From a bacterium (GTDB lineage: Bacteria; Cyanobacteriota; Vampirovibrionia; Gastranaerophilales; Gastranaerophilaceae), in contig JAFQTK010000091.1 in the NCBI GenBank assembly GCA_017409065.1, positions 1 through 32,919 on the forward strand: a DNA stretch of 32,919 nt. The letters run 5' to 3'. A program made the position numbers and the translations under genes. Below the pieces are notes generated by a model. That model saw nothing but the letters and a program-made list of their open reading frames with translations. It was not told the DNA's origin and made no database searches. Shown here piece by piece: positions 15,205 through 21,891 of this stretch. Each line of letters starts with the position of its first letter. Positions within the stretch are counted from its first letter, which is position 1.

Positions 15205-16191
15205 ATGTCGAAATTAGCAGATAAAATACTTGTAATCAGATTAGGAGCTATCGGAGATGTTGTTCATACGATGAACACATTTAGGGCTATAAAAAAGCAG
15301 TATCCCGATGTTTCTATACATTATATGACTACAAAAACACAGGCATGTTTTTTGGAAAATGACCCTGATATTGAAAAAGTAGTAGTCGTTGATAAGAATG
15401 AGTTTAAATTTGCAAAATCTAAACCCCTTGTGCAACGTTTAAAAGCTGAAAATTATGATTTAGTTATCAATCTTCAACCGAACTTTAAAACTCGCTTTGT
15501 TTGCTTTATGGCGGGGATTAAAAAACAGTTATTGTATAAAAAAACTTTTAAAAGACATGCTGTTGATAATTTTTTTCAAACGGCAAAAAAATATTATAAA
15601 AATATTGAATTAGCTGCTGAAATGTCGTTGTATCTTAGTGAGGAGGCTAAAGACTTTGCACAAAAAGAATTGGCAGCTTTGCCCCGACCATTGATTATAT
15701 TTAATGCAGGCGGAATAATTTCCCCAAGGCAAGGCAGAACCTACCCTGTCGACAAGTGGTTGGAATTAGGAAATATTTTGGAGCAAAAATTTAAAGGAAC
15801 AATAATTTTAACCGGAACACAGGATGATTATAAGTTTTTAAATCCGTTAGAAAAGTTACCATCTGTAAAGTCTTTTATCGGTAAAACAACATTAGAACAG
15901 AACGCAGCGATTATTGGTGCATGCGACTTAATGATATCAGGTGAGTCCGGACCTTTGCATATAGCAACAGCACTGAAAGTGCCATCAGTGGGGTTATATG
16001 GTTCTATGCCAATCAGTAGAACAGGAACTTATGGAAATAGTTGTGTGTCAATAAAATCTGATATGAAATGCATTCCTTGCAATCGTAGAAAGTGTAAATA
16101 TATTAAGGGTACTGATGAAATTTATGCTCCTTGTATGAAATCAATTGATGTTAACGCAATAGTAGAAAATGTAGAAAAGCTGCTAAAATAG
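15205..16191 (+). CDS. Glycosyltransferase family 9 (heptosyltransferase-like)
   Basis: 328 aa. GT9 enzymes add heptose or another sugar from an ADP-sugar to the LPS inner core at the cytoplasmic face. The N-terminus (KILVIRLGAIGDVVHTMNTF) is the GT9 hallmark. The C-terminal domain has the nucleotide-binding region GGIISPRQGRTYPVDKWLEL and the SGESGPLHIATALKVPSVGLYGSMP segment, the equivalent of the family D/ESGxxHxA motif. It ends with a Cys cluster (MKCIPCNRRKCKYIKG). The start is the ATG at 15205. The in-frame TTG at 15181 lies inside the promoter and would not be on the mRNA. A second GT9 gene at 24401 shares the same motifs. The acceptor and donor are not determined by sequence alone. 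Confidence 0.92.
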   Translation: MSKLADKILVIRLGAIGDVVHTMNTFRAIKKQYPDVSIHYMTTKTQACFLENDPDIEKVVVVDKNEFKFAKSKPLVQRLKAENYDLVINLQPNFKTRFVCFMAGIKKQLLYKKTFKRHAVDNFFQTAKKYYKNIELAAEMSLYLSEEAKDFAQKELAALPRPLIIFNAGGIISPRQGRTYPVDKWLELGNILEQKFKGTIILTGTQDDYKFLNPLEKLPSVKSFIGKTTLEQNAAIIGACDLMISGESGPLHIATALKVPSVGLYGSMPISRTGTYGNSCVSIKSDMKCIPCNRRKCKYIKGTDEIYAPCMKSIDVNAIVENVEKLLK

Positions 16192-16304
16192 CTATAAATT
16201 TTAAATTAATGTGAAGATAATTCGAAAAATTTTTAAATATTTTTTATCTTTTTGTATAATGTTTTTATCAAAATGTATAAATTATTAACAGTTGAGGAAT
16301 GTAT

Positions 16305-17276
16305 ATGAAAATAGGAATTTTAGGATATGGTAACCTAGGACGAGGTGTGGAATTTGCAGTAAGACAAAATCCTGATATGGAGCTTGTTGCTATTTTTACT
16401 AGACGAAAACCAGAAGAGCTTAAAATAAATTCAGATGCTCAAGTTGTTTCCCTTTCTGAAATTGAAAATTGGAAAGATAAAATAGATGTTTTGATTATAT
16501 GTTCGGGAAGTGCAAATGATTTACCTGTGCAAACTCCAAAATACGCTGAAATATTCAATGTTGTGGACAGTTTTGACAATCATGCTAAAATACCAACACA
16601 TTTTGAAAATGTTGATAAATCAGCTAAAGCAAATGGTAAAGTTGCAATGATTTCTGTTGGTTGGGATCCTGGTATGTTTTCTTTAAATAGAGTATATGCA
16701 AATGCTGTTTTACCTGAGGGGAAAGATTATACTTTTTGGGGAAAAGGCATAAGTCAGGGACATAGTGACGCTATTAGAAGAATTGCAGGTGTAAAAGATG
16801 CAAAACAATACACTATACCTGTTGAAAGTGCGTTGCAAGCTGTTAGAAATTGCGAAAATCCAACTTTTACAGCTAGAGAAATGCATACAAGAGAATGTTT
16901 TGTTGTGGCGGAAGATGGAGCAGATAAGGCAAGAATCGAAAATGAAATAAAAAACATGCCTAACTATTTTGAACCATATAATACAACAGTTCATTTTATT
17001 TCTGAACAAGAACTCAAAGAAAAACATGGTGGAATACCACATGGCGGTTTTGTTATTAGAGTTGGCAATACTGCAGGTGACAAAAATCATATAATTGAGT
17101 ATTCGCTTAAGCTTGAGTCAAACCCTGAATTTACATCCAGTGTGCTTGTTGCGTATGCAAGAGCTGTATATAGACTTGCTAAAGAAGGTGAATGCGGTTG
17201 CAAAACTGTTTTTGATATTGCACCAAAGTATTTGAGTCAAAAATCCAACGAAGAATTAAGAAAGAGCATGTTATAA
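16305..17276 (+). CDS. ddh: meso-Diaminopimelate D-dehydrogenase
   Basis: NADPH-dependent enzyme that reductively aminates L-2-amino-6-oxopimelate (tetrahydrodipicolinate) directly to meso-DAP, bypassing the succinylase, acetylase or aminotransferase routes; meso-DAP feeds lysine and peptidoglycan. 323 aa, the normal length. The Rossmann motif is GILGYGNLGRGVEFAV at the N-terminus. Substrate-domain signatures follow: SVGWDPGMFSLNRVYANAV, FWGKGISQGHSDAIRR, ENPTFTAREMHTRECFVV and HGGFVIRVGNTAG. The start is the second of two ATGs: GAGGA (16294-16298) abuts the first ATG (16299) and is correctly spaced for 16305. TGTATAATG near 16251-16259 is a likely extended -10. Followed by a strong terminator. 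Monocistronic. Confidence 0.95.
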   Translation: MKIGILGYGNLGRGVEFAVRQNPDMELVAIFTRRKPEELKINSDAQVVSLSEIENWKDKIDVLIICSGSANDLPVQTPKYAEIFNVVDSFDNHAKIPTHFENVDKSAKANGKVAMISVGWDPGMFSLNRVYANAVLPEGKDYTFWGKGISQGHSDAIRRIAGVKDAKQYTIPVESALQAVRNCENPTFTAREMHTRECFVVAEDGADKARIENEIKNMPNYFEPYNTTVHFISEQELKEKHGGIPHGGFVIRVGNTAGDKNHIIEYSLKLESNPEFTSSVLVAYARAVYRLAKEGECGCKTVFDIAPKYLSQKSNEELRKSML

Positions 17277-17298
17277 GTTCTTCTACGGTTTATTTATT

Positions 17299-17340
17299 AA
17301 AAAGCTAATGATTTAAGTTTAATTCATTAGCTTTTTTAAT
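17299..17340 (+). terminator. Intrinsic terminator after ddh
   Basis: Perfect 13-bp stem AAAAAGCTAATGA (17299-17311) and its complement (17324-17336), with a T-run on the plus strand. Confidence 0.88.
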
Positions 17341-17350
17341 AAATTTAAGC

Positions 17351-17380
17351 AAAAAAAAGACCCTCCTTGGGGTCTTTTTT
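17351..17380 (-). terminator. Intrinsic terminator after tRNA-Gly
   Basis: AAAGACCC (17356-17363) and GGGTCTTT (17370-17377), A-run before and T-run after. It lies 4 bases beyond the CCA end of the minus-strand tRNA. Confidence 0.82.
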
Positions 17381-17383
17381 AAT

Positions 17384-17458
17384 TGGAGCGGGAGTCGAGG
17401 CTCGAACTCGCGACATCTTCCTTGGCAAGGAAGCATTCTACCACTGAATTACTCCCGC
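17384..17458 (-). tRNA. tRNA-Gly (GCC)
   Basis: Reading the minus strand, acceptor arms GCGGGAG and CTCCCGC pair over 7 bp, the discriminator is U and CCA is encoded. The D-loop has AGTGGTAGA, the anticodon loop is TTGCCAA (anticodon GCC) on a CTTCC/GGAAG stem, and the T-loop has GTTCGAGCC. 75 nt. Confidence 0.96.
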
Positions 17459-17563
17459 ATCCGGTTATGTAATTATTATACATGGGGATTTTTTAATTTC
17501 AAGTATTATTTTATTTTTTCTTTTTTTCGGCTATGATTGCCTTATTGCAAGGAGAAATTACAA

Positions 17564-18304
17564 GTGGAAAAAACTTTAAACTTAGAAGGTATTAAGAAAA
17601 TAGTTAGTGAAACTGATTTGAAGCATGTTGCGATAATCATGGATGGAAACAGACGATGGGCAAAGGAAAGACACTTGCCTAGTGCTGTTGGACATCAAAA
17701 GGGAGTTGAAGCTCTAAAAAAAACTTTACGAGCATGTTCTGATTTTGGTATTAAATATTTAACAGTTTATGCTTTTTCAACTGAAAATTGGAATCGCAAG
17801 CCGGAAGAAGTTGAATTTTTGATGAGTTTGTTAGCAAAAACATTGGGAAAAGAACTTGATGAAATGCACAAAGAGCATGTTAAAATAAAATTTCTCGGTG
17901 ATATTTCACGGTTAAGTACAACTTTGAAAGAAATTCTTTATGATGCAGAAGAAAAAACAAAGGATAATACCGGTGTTAATTTACAGATAGCATTTAATTA
18001 CGGTTCGAGATTAGAAATGCTAAGTGCAATAAAAGATATTTGTAAAAAGGTTAAAAATGATGAGTTATTAATCGATGACATAGATGAAAACTTGATATCT
18101 GATTGCCTTTATACGTCAAATGTTCCGGAACCTGATTTGCTTATCAGAACTGGTGGTGAGTATCGAGTTAGTAATTTTTTACTGTGGCAGATTGCTTATT
18201 CGGAATTACTTATATTTGATGAGTATTGGCCTGAATTTGGGGCTGAAATGCTCAAAAAATCGGTTTATGAGTTCGAAAAAAGAAATAGAAGGTATGGTAA
18301 ATAA
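17564..18304 (+). CDS. uppS: Isoprenyl transferase (undecaprenyl diphosphate synthase)
   Basis: Extends farnesyl diphosphate with isopentenyl units in cis to make the C55 lipid carrier for peptidoglycan and LPS. 246 aa, as expected. HVAIIMDGNRRWAKER near the N-terminus carries the catalytic Asp27 and the Asn/Arg pair. VYAFSTENWNRKPEEVEFLM and the C-terminal PEPDLLIRTGGEYRVSNFLLW and WQIAYSELLI are conserved substrate and metal-binding blocks. The start is the GTG at 17564, because AAGGAG (17549-17554) sits 9 bases upstream; a TTG at 17537 in the same frame lacks such a site. Its TAA overlaps the ATG of rdgB by one base, so the two genes are translationally coupled. Confidence 0.95.
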   Translation: MEKTLNLEGIKKIVSETDLKHVAIIMDGNRRWAKERHLPSAVGHQKGVEALKKTLRACSDFGIKYLTVYAFSTENWNRKPEEVEFLMSLLAKTLGKELDEMHKEHVKIKFLGDISRLSTTLKEILYDAEEKTKDNTGVNLQIAFNYGSRLEMLSAIKDICKKVKNDELLIDDIDENLISDCLYTSNVPEPDLLIRTGGEYRVSNFLLWQIAYSELLIFDEYWPEFGAEMLKKSVYEFEKRNRRYGK

Positions 18305-18885
18305 TGATAGAGATAGTTTTAGCGAGTACAAATCCTCACAAGGTTGAAGAAATTAACGCTATTGCAAATAAGTTTGGTGTGAATTTTGTGCAAGTCAAAG
18401 AAGGCTTTAATCCTTTTGAAAACGGTACTACTTTTGAAGAAAATTCAATAATAAAAGCTAAGGAAGCATCAAAACTTATGCAAACCTACGCATTAGCAGA
18501 TGATACAGGGCTTTGTGTAGATGCACTGGATGGGCGTCCCGGAATATATTCTGCTCGTTATGCTAAAACACAAGAAGAAAAAATACAAAAATTATTGAAT
18601 GAACTAAATGATATTCCGACATCTAAGCGTACCGCAAGATTTGTTTGTACAATTGTATTGACTGACAAGGACGGAAATGTTGTTCATAAAACAATTGGCA
18701 TATGTGAAGGCTCAATTGCACCATCCCCATATGGAAATGGTGGGTTTGGCTATGATCCGTTATTTTTGGTCGATGGTCTTAATAAAACTATGGCTGAAAT
18801 GAGTGCAGAAGAAAAAAATACGCTGAGCCATCGAGCAAAGGCTTTGATTCCTATGATTGAATGGATTAAGTCAAATCTAGGCTAA
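18304..18885 (+). CDS. rdgB: XTP/dITP diphosphatase (HAM1/RdgB family)
   Basis: Removes ITP, dITP and XTP from the nucleotide pool, keeping deaminated purines out of DNA. 193 aa, normal length. Motifs in order: LASTNPHKVEEI (N-terminal base and phosphate binding), ADDTGLCVDALDGRPGIYSA (metal-binding acidic core) and GGFGYDPLF (purine pocket), then SHRAKAL near the C-terminus. Start ATG overlaps the uppS stop (TAATG). The last nine bases overlap the convergent radical SAM gene at 18877-18885, so no terminator of its own fits before that gene. Confidence 0.96.
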   Translation: MIEIVLASTNPHKVEEINAIANKFGVNFVQVKEGFNPFENGTTFEENSIIKAKEASKLMQTYALADDTGLCVDALDGRPGIYSARYAKTQEEKIQKLLNELNDIPTSKRTARFVCTIVLTDKDGNVVHKTIGICEGSIAPSPYGNGGFGYDPLFLVDGLNKTMAEMSAEEKNTLSHRAKALIPMIEWIKSNLG

Positions 18886-19749
18886 CTTAGCGTTGATTTT
18901 ATTTAGTGTTTCCCATTTATTATTTAGCCATAATGGGGCAAGCATGGTTTTTGAATAGCCATTACCGCACAATCTGTGAATAATTGTATTTTGGGGTAAT
19001 ATTTTTACTGCCTCGCAGATAATATCAACATATGCGTCTTCGCTAAGCAACTTAATATTCCCGCTATTGTACATTTTTTCAAGTGGAGTATTTGGCATGA
19101 CGCAGAGGGCATGAAATTTTACACCATCGACTTTGAGTTCAGCAATTTTTTCTATTGTTTTAAGCATGTCTTCTTTTGTTTCTGTTGGTAAGCCTAGTAT
19201 GATGTGAGTACAAACTTTTATACCTCTTTTTTTAGTTTCAAAATATGCCTTTTCAAATACTTCGTAGTTATGCCCTCTGTTCATCCAAATTAAACTCTTG
19301 TCATGTATTGTTTGAAGGCCGTATTCTATCCAGGTTTCATACTTTGGTGTAAATGATGCTATTAAATCAAGCTTTTCGTCATCAACGCAATCAGGACGAG
19401 TTCCTATTGAAATTCCAACAATTTGCGGGTTTTTCAAAGCCTCAGTATATATTTTTTTTAGTTCTTCAGTTGGCTTGTAGGTATTTGAAAACGCTTGAAA
19501 ATATGCCATAAACTTATTAGCTCCGAATCTGGCATGCTGGCTTTTTATACCGATATCAATCTGTTCAGAAATAGACAAATGACGGGGATGTGCTTGCGAA
19601 AAGCTTCCCCCGTCATCACAAAAAATACATCCTATGTCAGAGATTGTTCCATCACGATTAGGACAAGTAAACCCTGCGTCTAAAGTGATTTTATAGACTT
19701 TTTCTCCGAATTTATCTTTAAGATATGAACTTAAAGGATAGTATTTCAT
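18877..19749 (-). CDS. Radical SAM protein, YhcC / TIGR01212 family
   Basis: 290 aa. A 4Fe-4S cluster site is formed by three Cys: C29 in FTCPNRDGT and C41 and C44 in IGCIFCDDGG, the spaced CX11CX2C arrangement of the YhcC group. Other landmarks are VGISIGTRPDCVDD, IEYGLQTIHDKSLIWMNRGH and THIILGLPTETKEDML, a TIM-barrel radical SAM order. The reaction is unknown; E. coli YhcC has been linked to glutamate synthase and related small-molecule or tRNA chemistry without a settled substrate. Start ATG overlaps the stop of the zinc-ribbon gene by one base, so the pair is coupled. Convergent with rdgB and overlapping its end by 9 bases. Confidence 0.93.
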   Translation of the reverse strand: MKYYPLSSYLKDKFGEKVYKITLDAGFTCPNRDGTISDIGCIFCDDGGSFSQAHPRHLSISEQIDIGIKSQHARFGANKFMAYFQAFSNTYKPTEELKKIYTEALKNPQIVGISIGTRPDCVDDEKLDLIASFTPKYETWIEYGLQTIHDKSLIWMNRGHNYEVFEKAYFETKKRGIKVCTHIILGLPTETKEDMLKTIEKIAELKVDGVKFHALCVMPNTPLEKMYNSGNIKLLSEDAYVDIICEAVKILPQNTIIHRLCGNGYSKTMLAPLWLNNKWETLNKINAKLA

Positions 19750-19919
19750 TAGTTTTCAGAATTTTCTTCGTTTAATGGTGGGTAAACGTAATGTTCGCCA
19801 CAGTCAGGACAAACAACCTCTTGTTGTTTTTTGTCATCTAGCATTGCAACTTCAAAAAGTCTTCTGCAGCCTGAGTTTACGCATCTGATAGCCCATGTTG
19901 GACGGATAATTCTAGCCAT
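19749..19919 (-). CDS. Small zinc-ribbon protein
   Basis: 56 aa, starting MARIIRPTWAIRC. Cys pairs are at RCVNSGC (13 and 18) and VCPDCG (38 and 41), a four-Cys zinc-ribbon spacing (CX4C-CX2C). An acidic tail (PPLNEENSEN) ends the protein. The TAA overlaps the ATG of the radical SAM gene (TAATG), which predicts coupled translation; AAGGAG lies 7 bases before its start. Function unknown. Small zinc ribbons of this kind bind nucleic acids or stabilise partners, and coupling to a radical SAM enzyme is suggestive only. Confidence 0.8.
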   Translation of the reverse strand: MARIIRPTWAIRCVNSGCRRLFEVAMLDDKKQQEVVCPDCGEHYVYPPLNEENSEN

Positions 19920-20073
19920 TTGTAATTCTCCTTACCTAATTGCATTAATATTCTATCACATACAATTGTAAAGAAGTGTTTCAATATTAAAAAAAATCCT
20001 AAAGTTTTAGAAAAACTTGCCGTAATTATTAATATAAGATAAAGGAAACGTTAATTTTCAGATAAGGAGATAT

Positions 20074-20196
20074 ATGAAAAGTTTTGTAATATTAGCTTTG
20101 TGGGTATGTGTAAAGGAGGTTATTAAAAGACTCACAAATCAATACGCAGTAGCTTATGCGTATGTTGAAAGTGATAACTTAAGGTCGCGTTACTAG
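20074..20196 (+). CDS. Possible 40-aa small protein within the structured RNA
   Basis: ATG at 20074 with AAGGAG five bases upstream opens a 40-codon frame ending at TAG 20194-20196. The N-terminus (MKSFVILALWVCVKEVIKRL) is a short hydrophobic stretch followed by basic residues, like a small membrane peptide. It overlaps several RNA hairpins of the same region, so it may be coincidental, or the RNA may have two functions. No similarity recognised. Confidence 0.25.
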   Translation: MKSFVILALWVCVKEVIKRLTNQYAVAYAYVESDNLRSRY

Positions 20197-20333
20197 ACGC
20201 AGGAGGTAGTTGTAAATTTTTACAGTTGAATAGACACGCTTTAATCTTGTAGTACAAGAGGAACATTATTAACAAACACCGCAAATAAGGTTTTACAAAA
20301 TACAATCCCGCTTTTTAAGCGGGATTTGTTGTT
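20082..20333 (+). ncRNA. Unidentified structured RNA of about 250 nt
   Basis: A 412-base stretch without an annotated gene contains dense secondary structure and ends in a terminator. The pair TTTTGTAA (20082-20089) and TTACAAAA (20293-20300) could close the molecule. Inside are a 9-bp hairpin (20097-20105 with 20130-20138, one G-U) whose loop shows AAGGAGGT, a 7-bp hairpin (20142-20148 with 20157-20163), a 4-bp GCGT/ACGC hairpin (20187-20200) followed directly by AGGAGGT, a TGTAA/TTACA hairpin (20211-20224) and a CTTGT/ACAAG hairpin (20246-20258) followed by AGAGGAAC. Several GGA sites in or beside loops resemble CsrA-binding RNAs. The 5' end is uncertain. No tmRNA, RNase P, SRP or typical 6S signature was found. 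Confidence 0.55.
20304..20333 (+). terminator. Intrinsic terminator of the structured RNA
   Basis: Perfect 10-bp stem AATCCCGCTT (20304-20313) and AAGCGGGATT (20317-20326) around a TTT triloop, followed by TGTTGTT. It could also end the convergent minus-strand operon. Confidence 0.75.
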
Positions 20334-20739
20334 ATGATTCTATTTTATTTGAAACTAATTCTTCAAGAATTTCGGCACAGTCACAAACAAGCTTACAGCA
20401 ATTCTGTTTTCTTTCTGGTGAACCCATTTCGAGTCCTGCTGTTAAAGCTTTGCAACATGTGAATTTGTTTTTTTCTTTAAATTTTTCCATTGATATCTTA
20501 GCTAAAGTTTTAGCATCAAGTGGACTTTGTTCAGTTGAGATGCGTCCTTTCATTGCTCCGATGACAAGTTGCATGCCCGCAACTGCACCACATAAGCAGC
20601 CTGAAGATATTCCTCCTGAAAATGGAGTCGCTACTGGTATTAGCGAGTGGTTAACAAGTCCGTTGTCGGCAGCAGCTTTAACTACTGATTCAGAACAAGA
20701 ATAACCATTTTTAAAGTTTTCTAAAGCTTTTTCTTTCAT
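20332..20739 (-). CDS. C_GCAxxG_C_C family protein (probable redox/metal cluster protein)
   Basis: 135 aa. The family signature is visible: GYSCSE near residue 14, SSGCLCGAVAGMQLVIGA (C-GCAxxG-like) in the middle, and Cys pairs FTCCKALTAG and QNCCKLVCDCAEI near the end. These Cys probably bind a metal or iron-sulfur cluster. The family is widespread in anaerobes, without an agreed reaction. It is the last gene of a minus-strand operon, 8 bases after lepB, and ends at a terminator shared with the convergent RNA. No signal peptide is seen. The role is inferred from the family only. Confidence 0.88.
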   Translation of the reverse strand: MKEKALENFKNGYSCSESVVKAAADNGLVNHSLIPVATPFSGGISSGCLCGAVAGMQLVIGAMKGRISTEQSPLDAKTLAKISMEKFKEKNKFTCCKALTAGLEMGSPERKQNCCKLVCDCAEILEELVSNKIES

Positions 20740-20747
20740 ATTTGTCC

Positions 20748-21398
20748 TTAGTATTTTATTTTTTCAAAGTAGTTTGTTCGATTCAATGGCCAAAAGATAA
20801 AAACGGCTCTGCCAATTATTCTATCCTTTGAGAGAAATCCCCAATATCTGGAATCTTGTGAGTTGCCTCTGTTATCGCCCATCATAAAATATGAATTTTG
20901 CGGAACTATAACTTCTTCGCAAAAATCAGTTGCTTGATTACAAGTATAATTTTCATCTTTAAAGTCTTTAACATAAGGTTCAGTAAGCTTTTTTCCATTG
21001 ATATATACAAAAGTTTCACCAATGTCATTTCTTTTGATATTAATTGTTTCCCCCGGAAGTCCGACTACTCTCTTTATGTAGGCTATGTCTTTACAGAAAA
21101 AACCTGTAAGTCTTGAAAATACTGCACCAATATCATTTTTTAGGTTTTCTTGAGGCGGGTAAAACACGAGAATATCACCTCTGTCAGGTGCTTTGTAAAA
21201 TCTTGAAAACCTTTCGACAAAAACTCTGTCACCTTCAAGTAACGTTGTTTGCATTGATGCGGATGGAATCCAACGAACCTCTCCGATAAAATATCTGATG
21301 ATTATTAGCATAACAATAACAAAAACTACGGTTTCGACGAGTTCTTTAATGAATGCTTTAATATTTTCGCTTGTAAATGTAGATTTTAAATCGTCCAA
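20748..21398 (-). CDS. lepB: Signal peptidase I
   Basis: Membrane protease that removes signal peptides from exported proteins. 216 aa. One TM helix at about 22-38. The catalytic Ser48 lies in VRWIPSASMQTTL, and the Lys109 general base in YIKRVVGLPGE. Box E is GDNRGNSQDSRYWGF. The start is a TTG at 21396-21398 with AGAGGAG 8 bases upstream, so the protein begins with Met-Asp-Asp; no ATG is near enough. It sits 42 bases downstream of the yhcH-like gene and upstream of the C_GCAxxG gene, probably in one operon with pgm. Confidence 0.95.
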   Translation of the reverse strand: MDDLKSTFTSENIKAFIKELVETVVFVIVMLIIIRYFIGEVRWIPSASMQTTLLEGDRVFVERFSRFYKAPDRGDILVFYPPQENLKNDIGAVFSRLTGFFCKDIAYIKRVVGLPGETINIKRNDIGETFVYINGKKLTEPYVKDFKDENYTCNQATDFCEEVIVPQNSYFMMGDNRGNSQDSRYWGFLSKDRIIGRAVFIFWPLNRTNYFEKIKY

Positions 21399-21440
21399 GT
21401 TATACTCCTCTTTTAAAATTATAGCATGAAGGAAATTTCT

Positions 21441-21887
21441 TTATTTTACTTTTACTATAACTTTTTTTACAGGTTTTTCCTCAATGATTTTTAGCATTGG
21501 TTTGTGTGCATCTTCAGGTGTAAAAATCACGAAATAATTTTCAGGTACTGTTACATAAGACCCTTTGGCATTTCCAAAAATTACATCTTTTTCCTCATCA
21601 TATTCAGAATCAGCTTTGAAGTTTTCAAGATTTGCCCAACCCATAATTTCTGCACCCTTGATTATGTACTGAATATCTGTATAAATTTTGTGAGCTTCCC
21701 AAGGTGTGGTAGACGGTTCTTTTGTCATTCCTGATTGGACATTTGCATATATTTTATCTCCATCTATAATATGTTTGCCGTCTTCCATTGCCAACATATC
21801 ATTGGATTGCAAAAATTTTAGTCCTTTTTCAATGTTACGATTTAAGCAATAGTACAAATGTGCATTTTCTAATTTATCAATAATCAT
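21441..21887 (-). CDS. YhcH/YjgK/YiaL family protein (DUF386)
   Basis: 148 aa cupin-like beta-barrel, a family tied to sugar and sialic-acid pathways, possibly as anomerases or lyases. Recognisable pieces are EAHKIYTDIQYIIKGAEIMGW in the middle (the His and Glu of the cupin metal site) and the later YFVIFTPEDAHKPMLK, where His and Pro are family hallmarks. It starts 4 bases after the pgm stop, so it is cotranscribed and coupled with pgm. The pairing with a hexose-phosphate mutase is in line with a sugar-metabolism role. Substrate is not known. Confidence 0.88.
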   Translation of the reverse strand: MIIDKLENAHLYYCLNRNIEKGLKFLQSNDMLAMEDGKHIIDGDKIYANVQSGMTKEPSTTPWEAHKIYTDIQYIIKGAEIMGWANLENFKADSEYDEEKDVIFGNAKGSYVTVPENYFVIFTPEDAHKPMLKIIEEKPVKKVIVKVK

Positions 21888-21891
21888 ATTT

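Noticed and set aside
20040-20335. tmRNA, RNase P RNA, SRP RNA or 6S RNA
   Set aside because: No TTCGA T-loop, no acceptor end with CCA, none of the RNase P or SRP core sequences, and no central bubble that I could recognise as 6S. Kept as unidentified.
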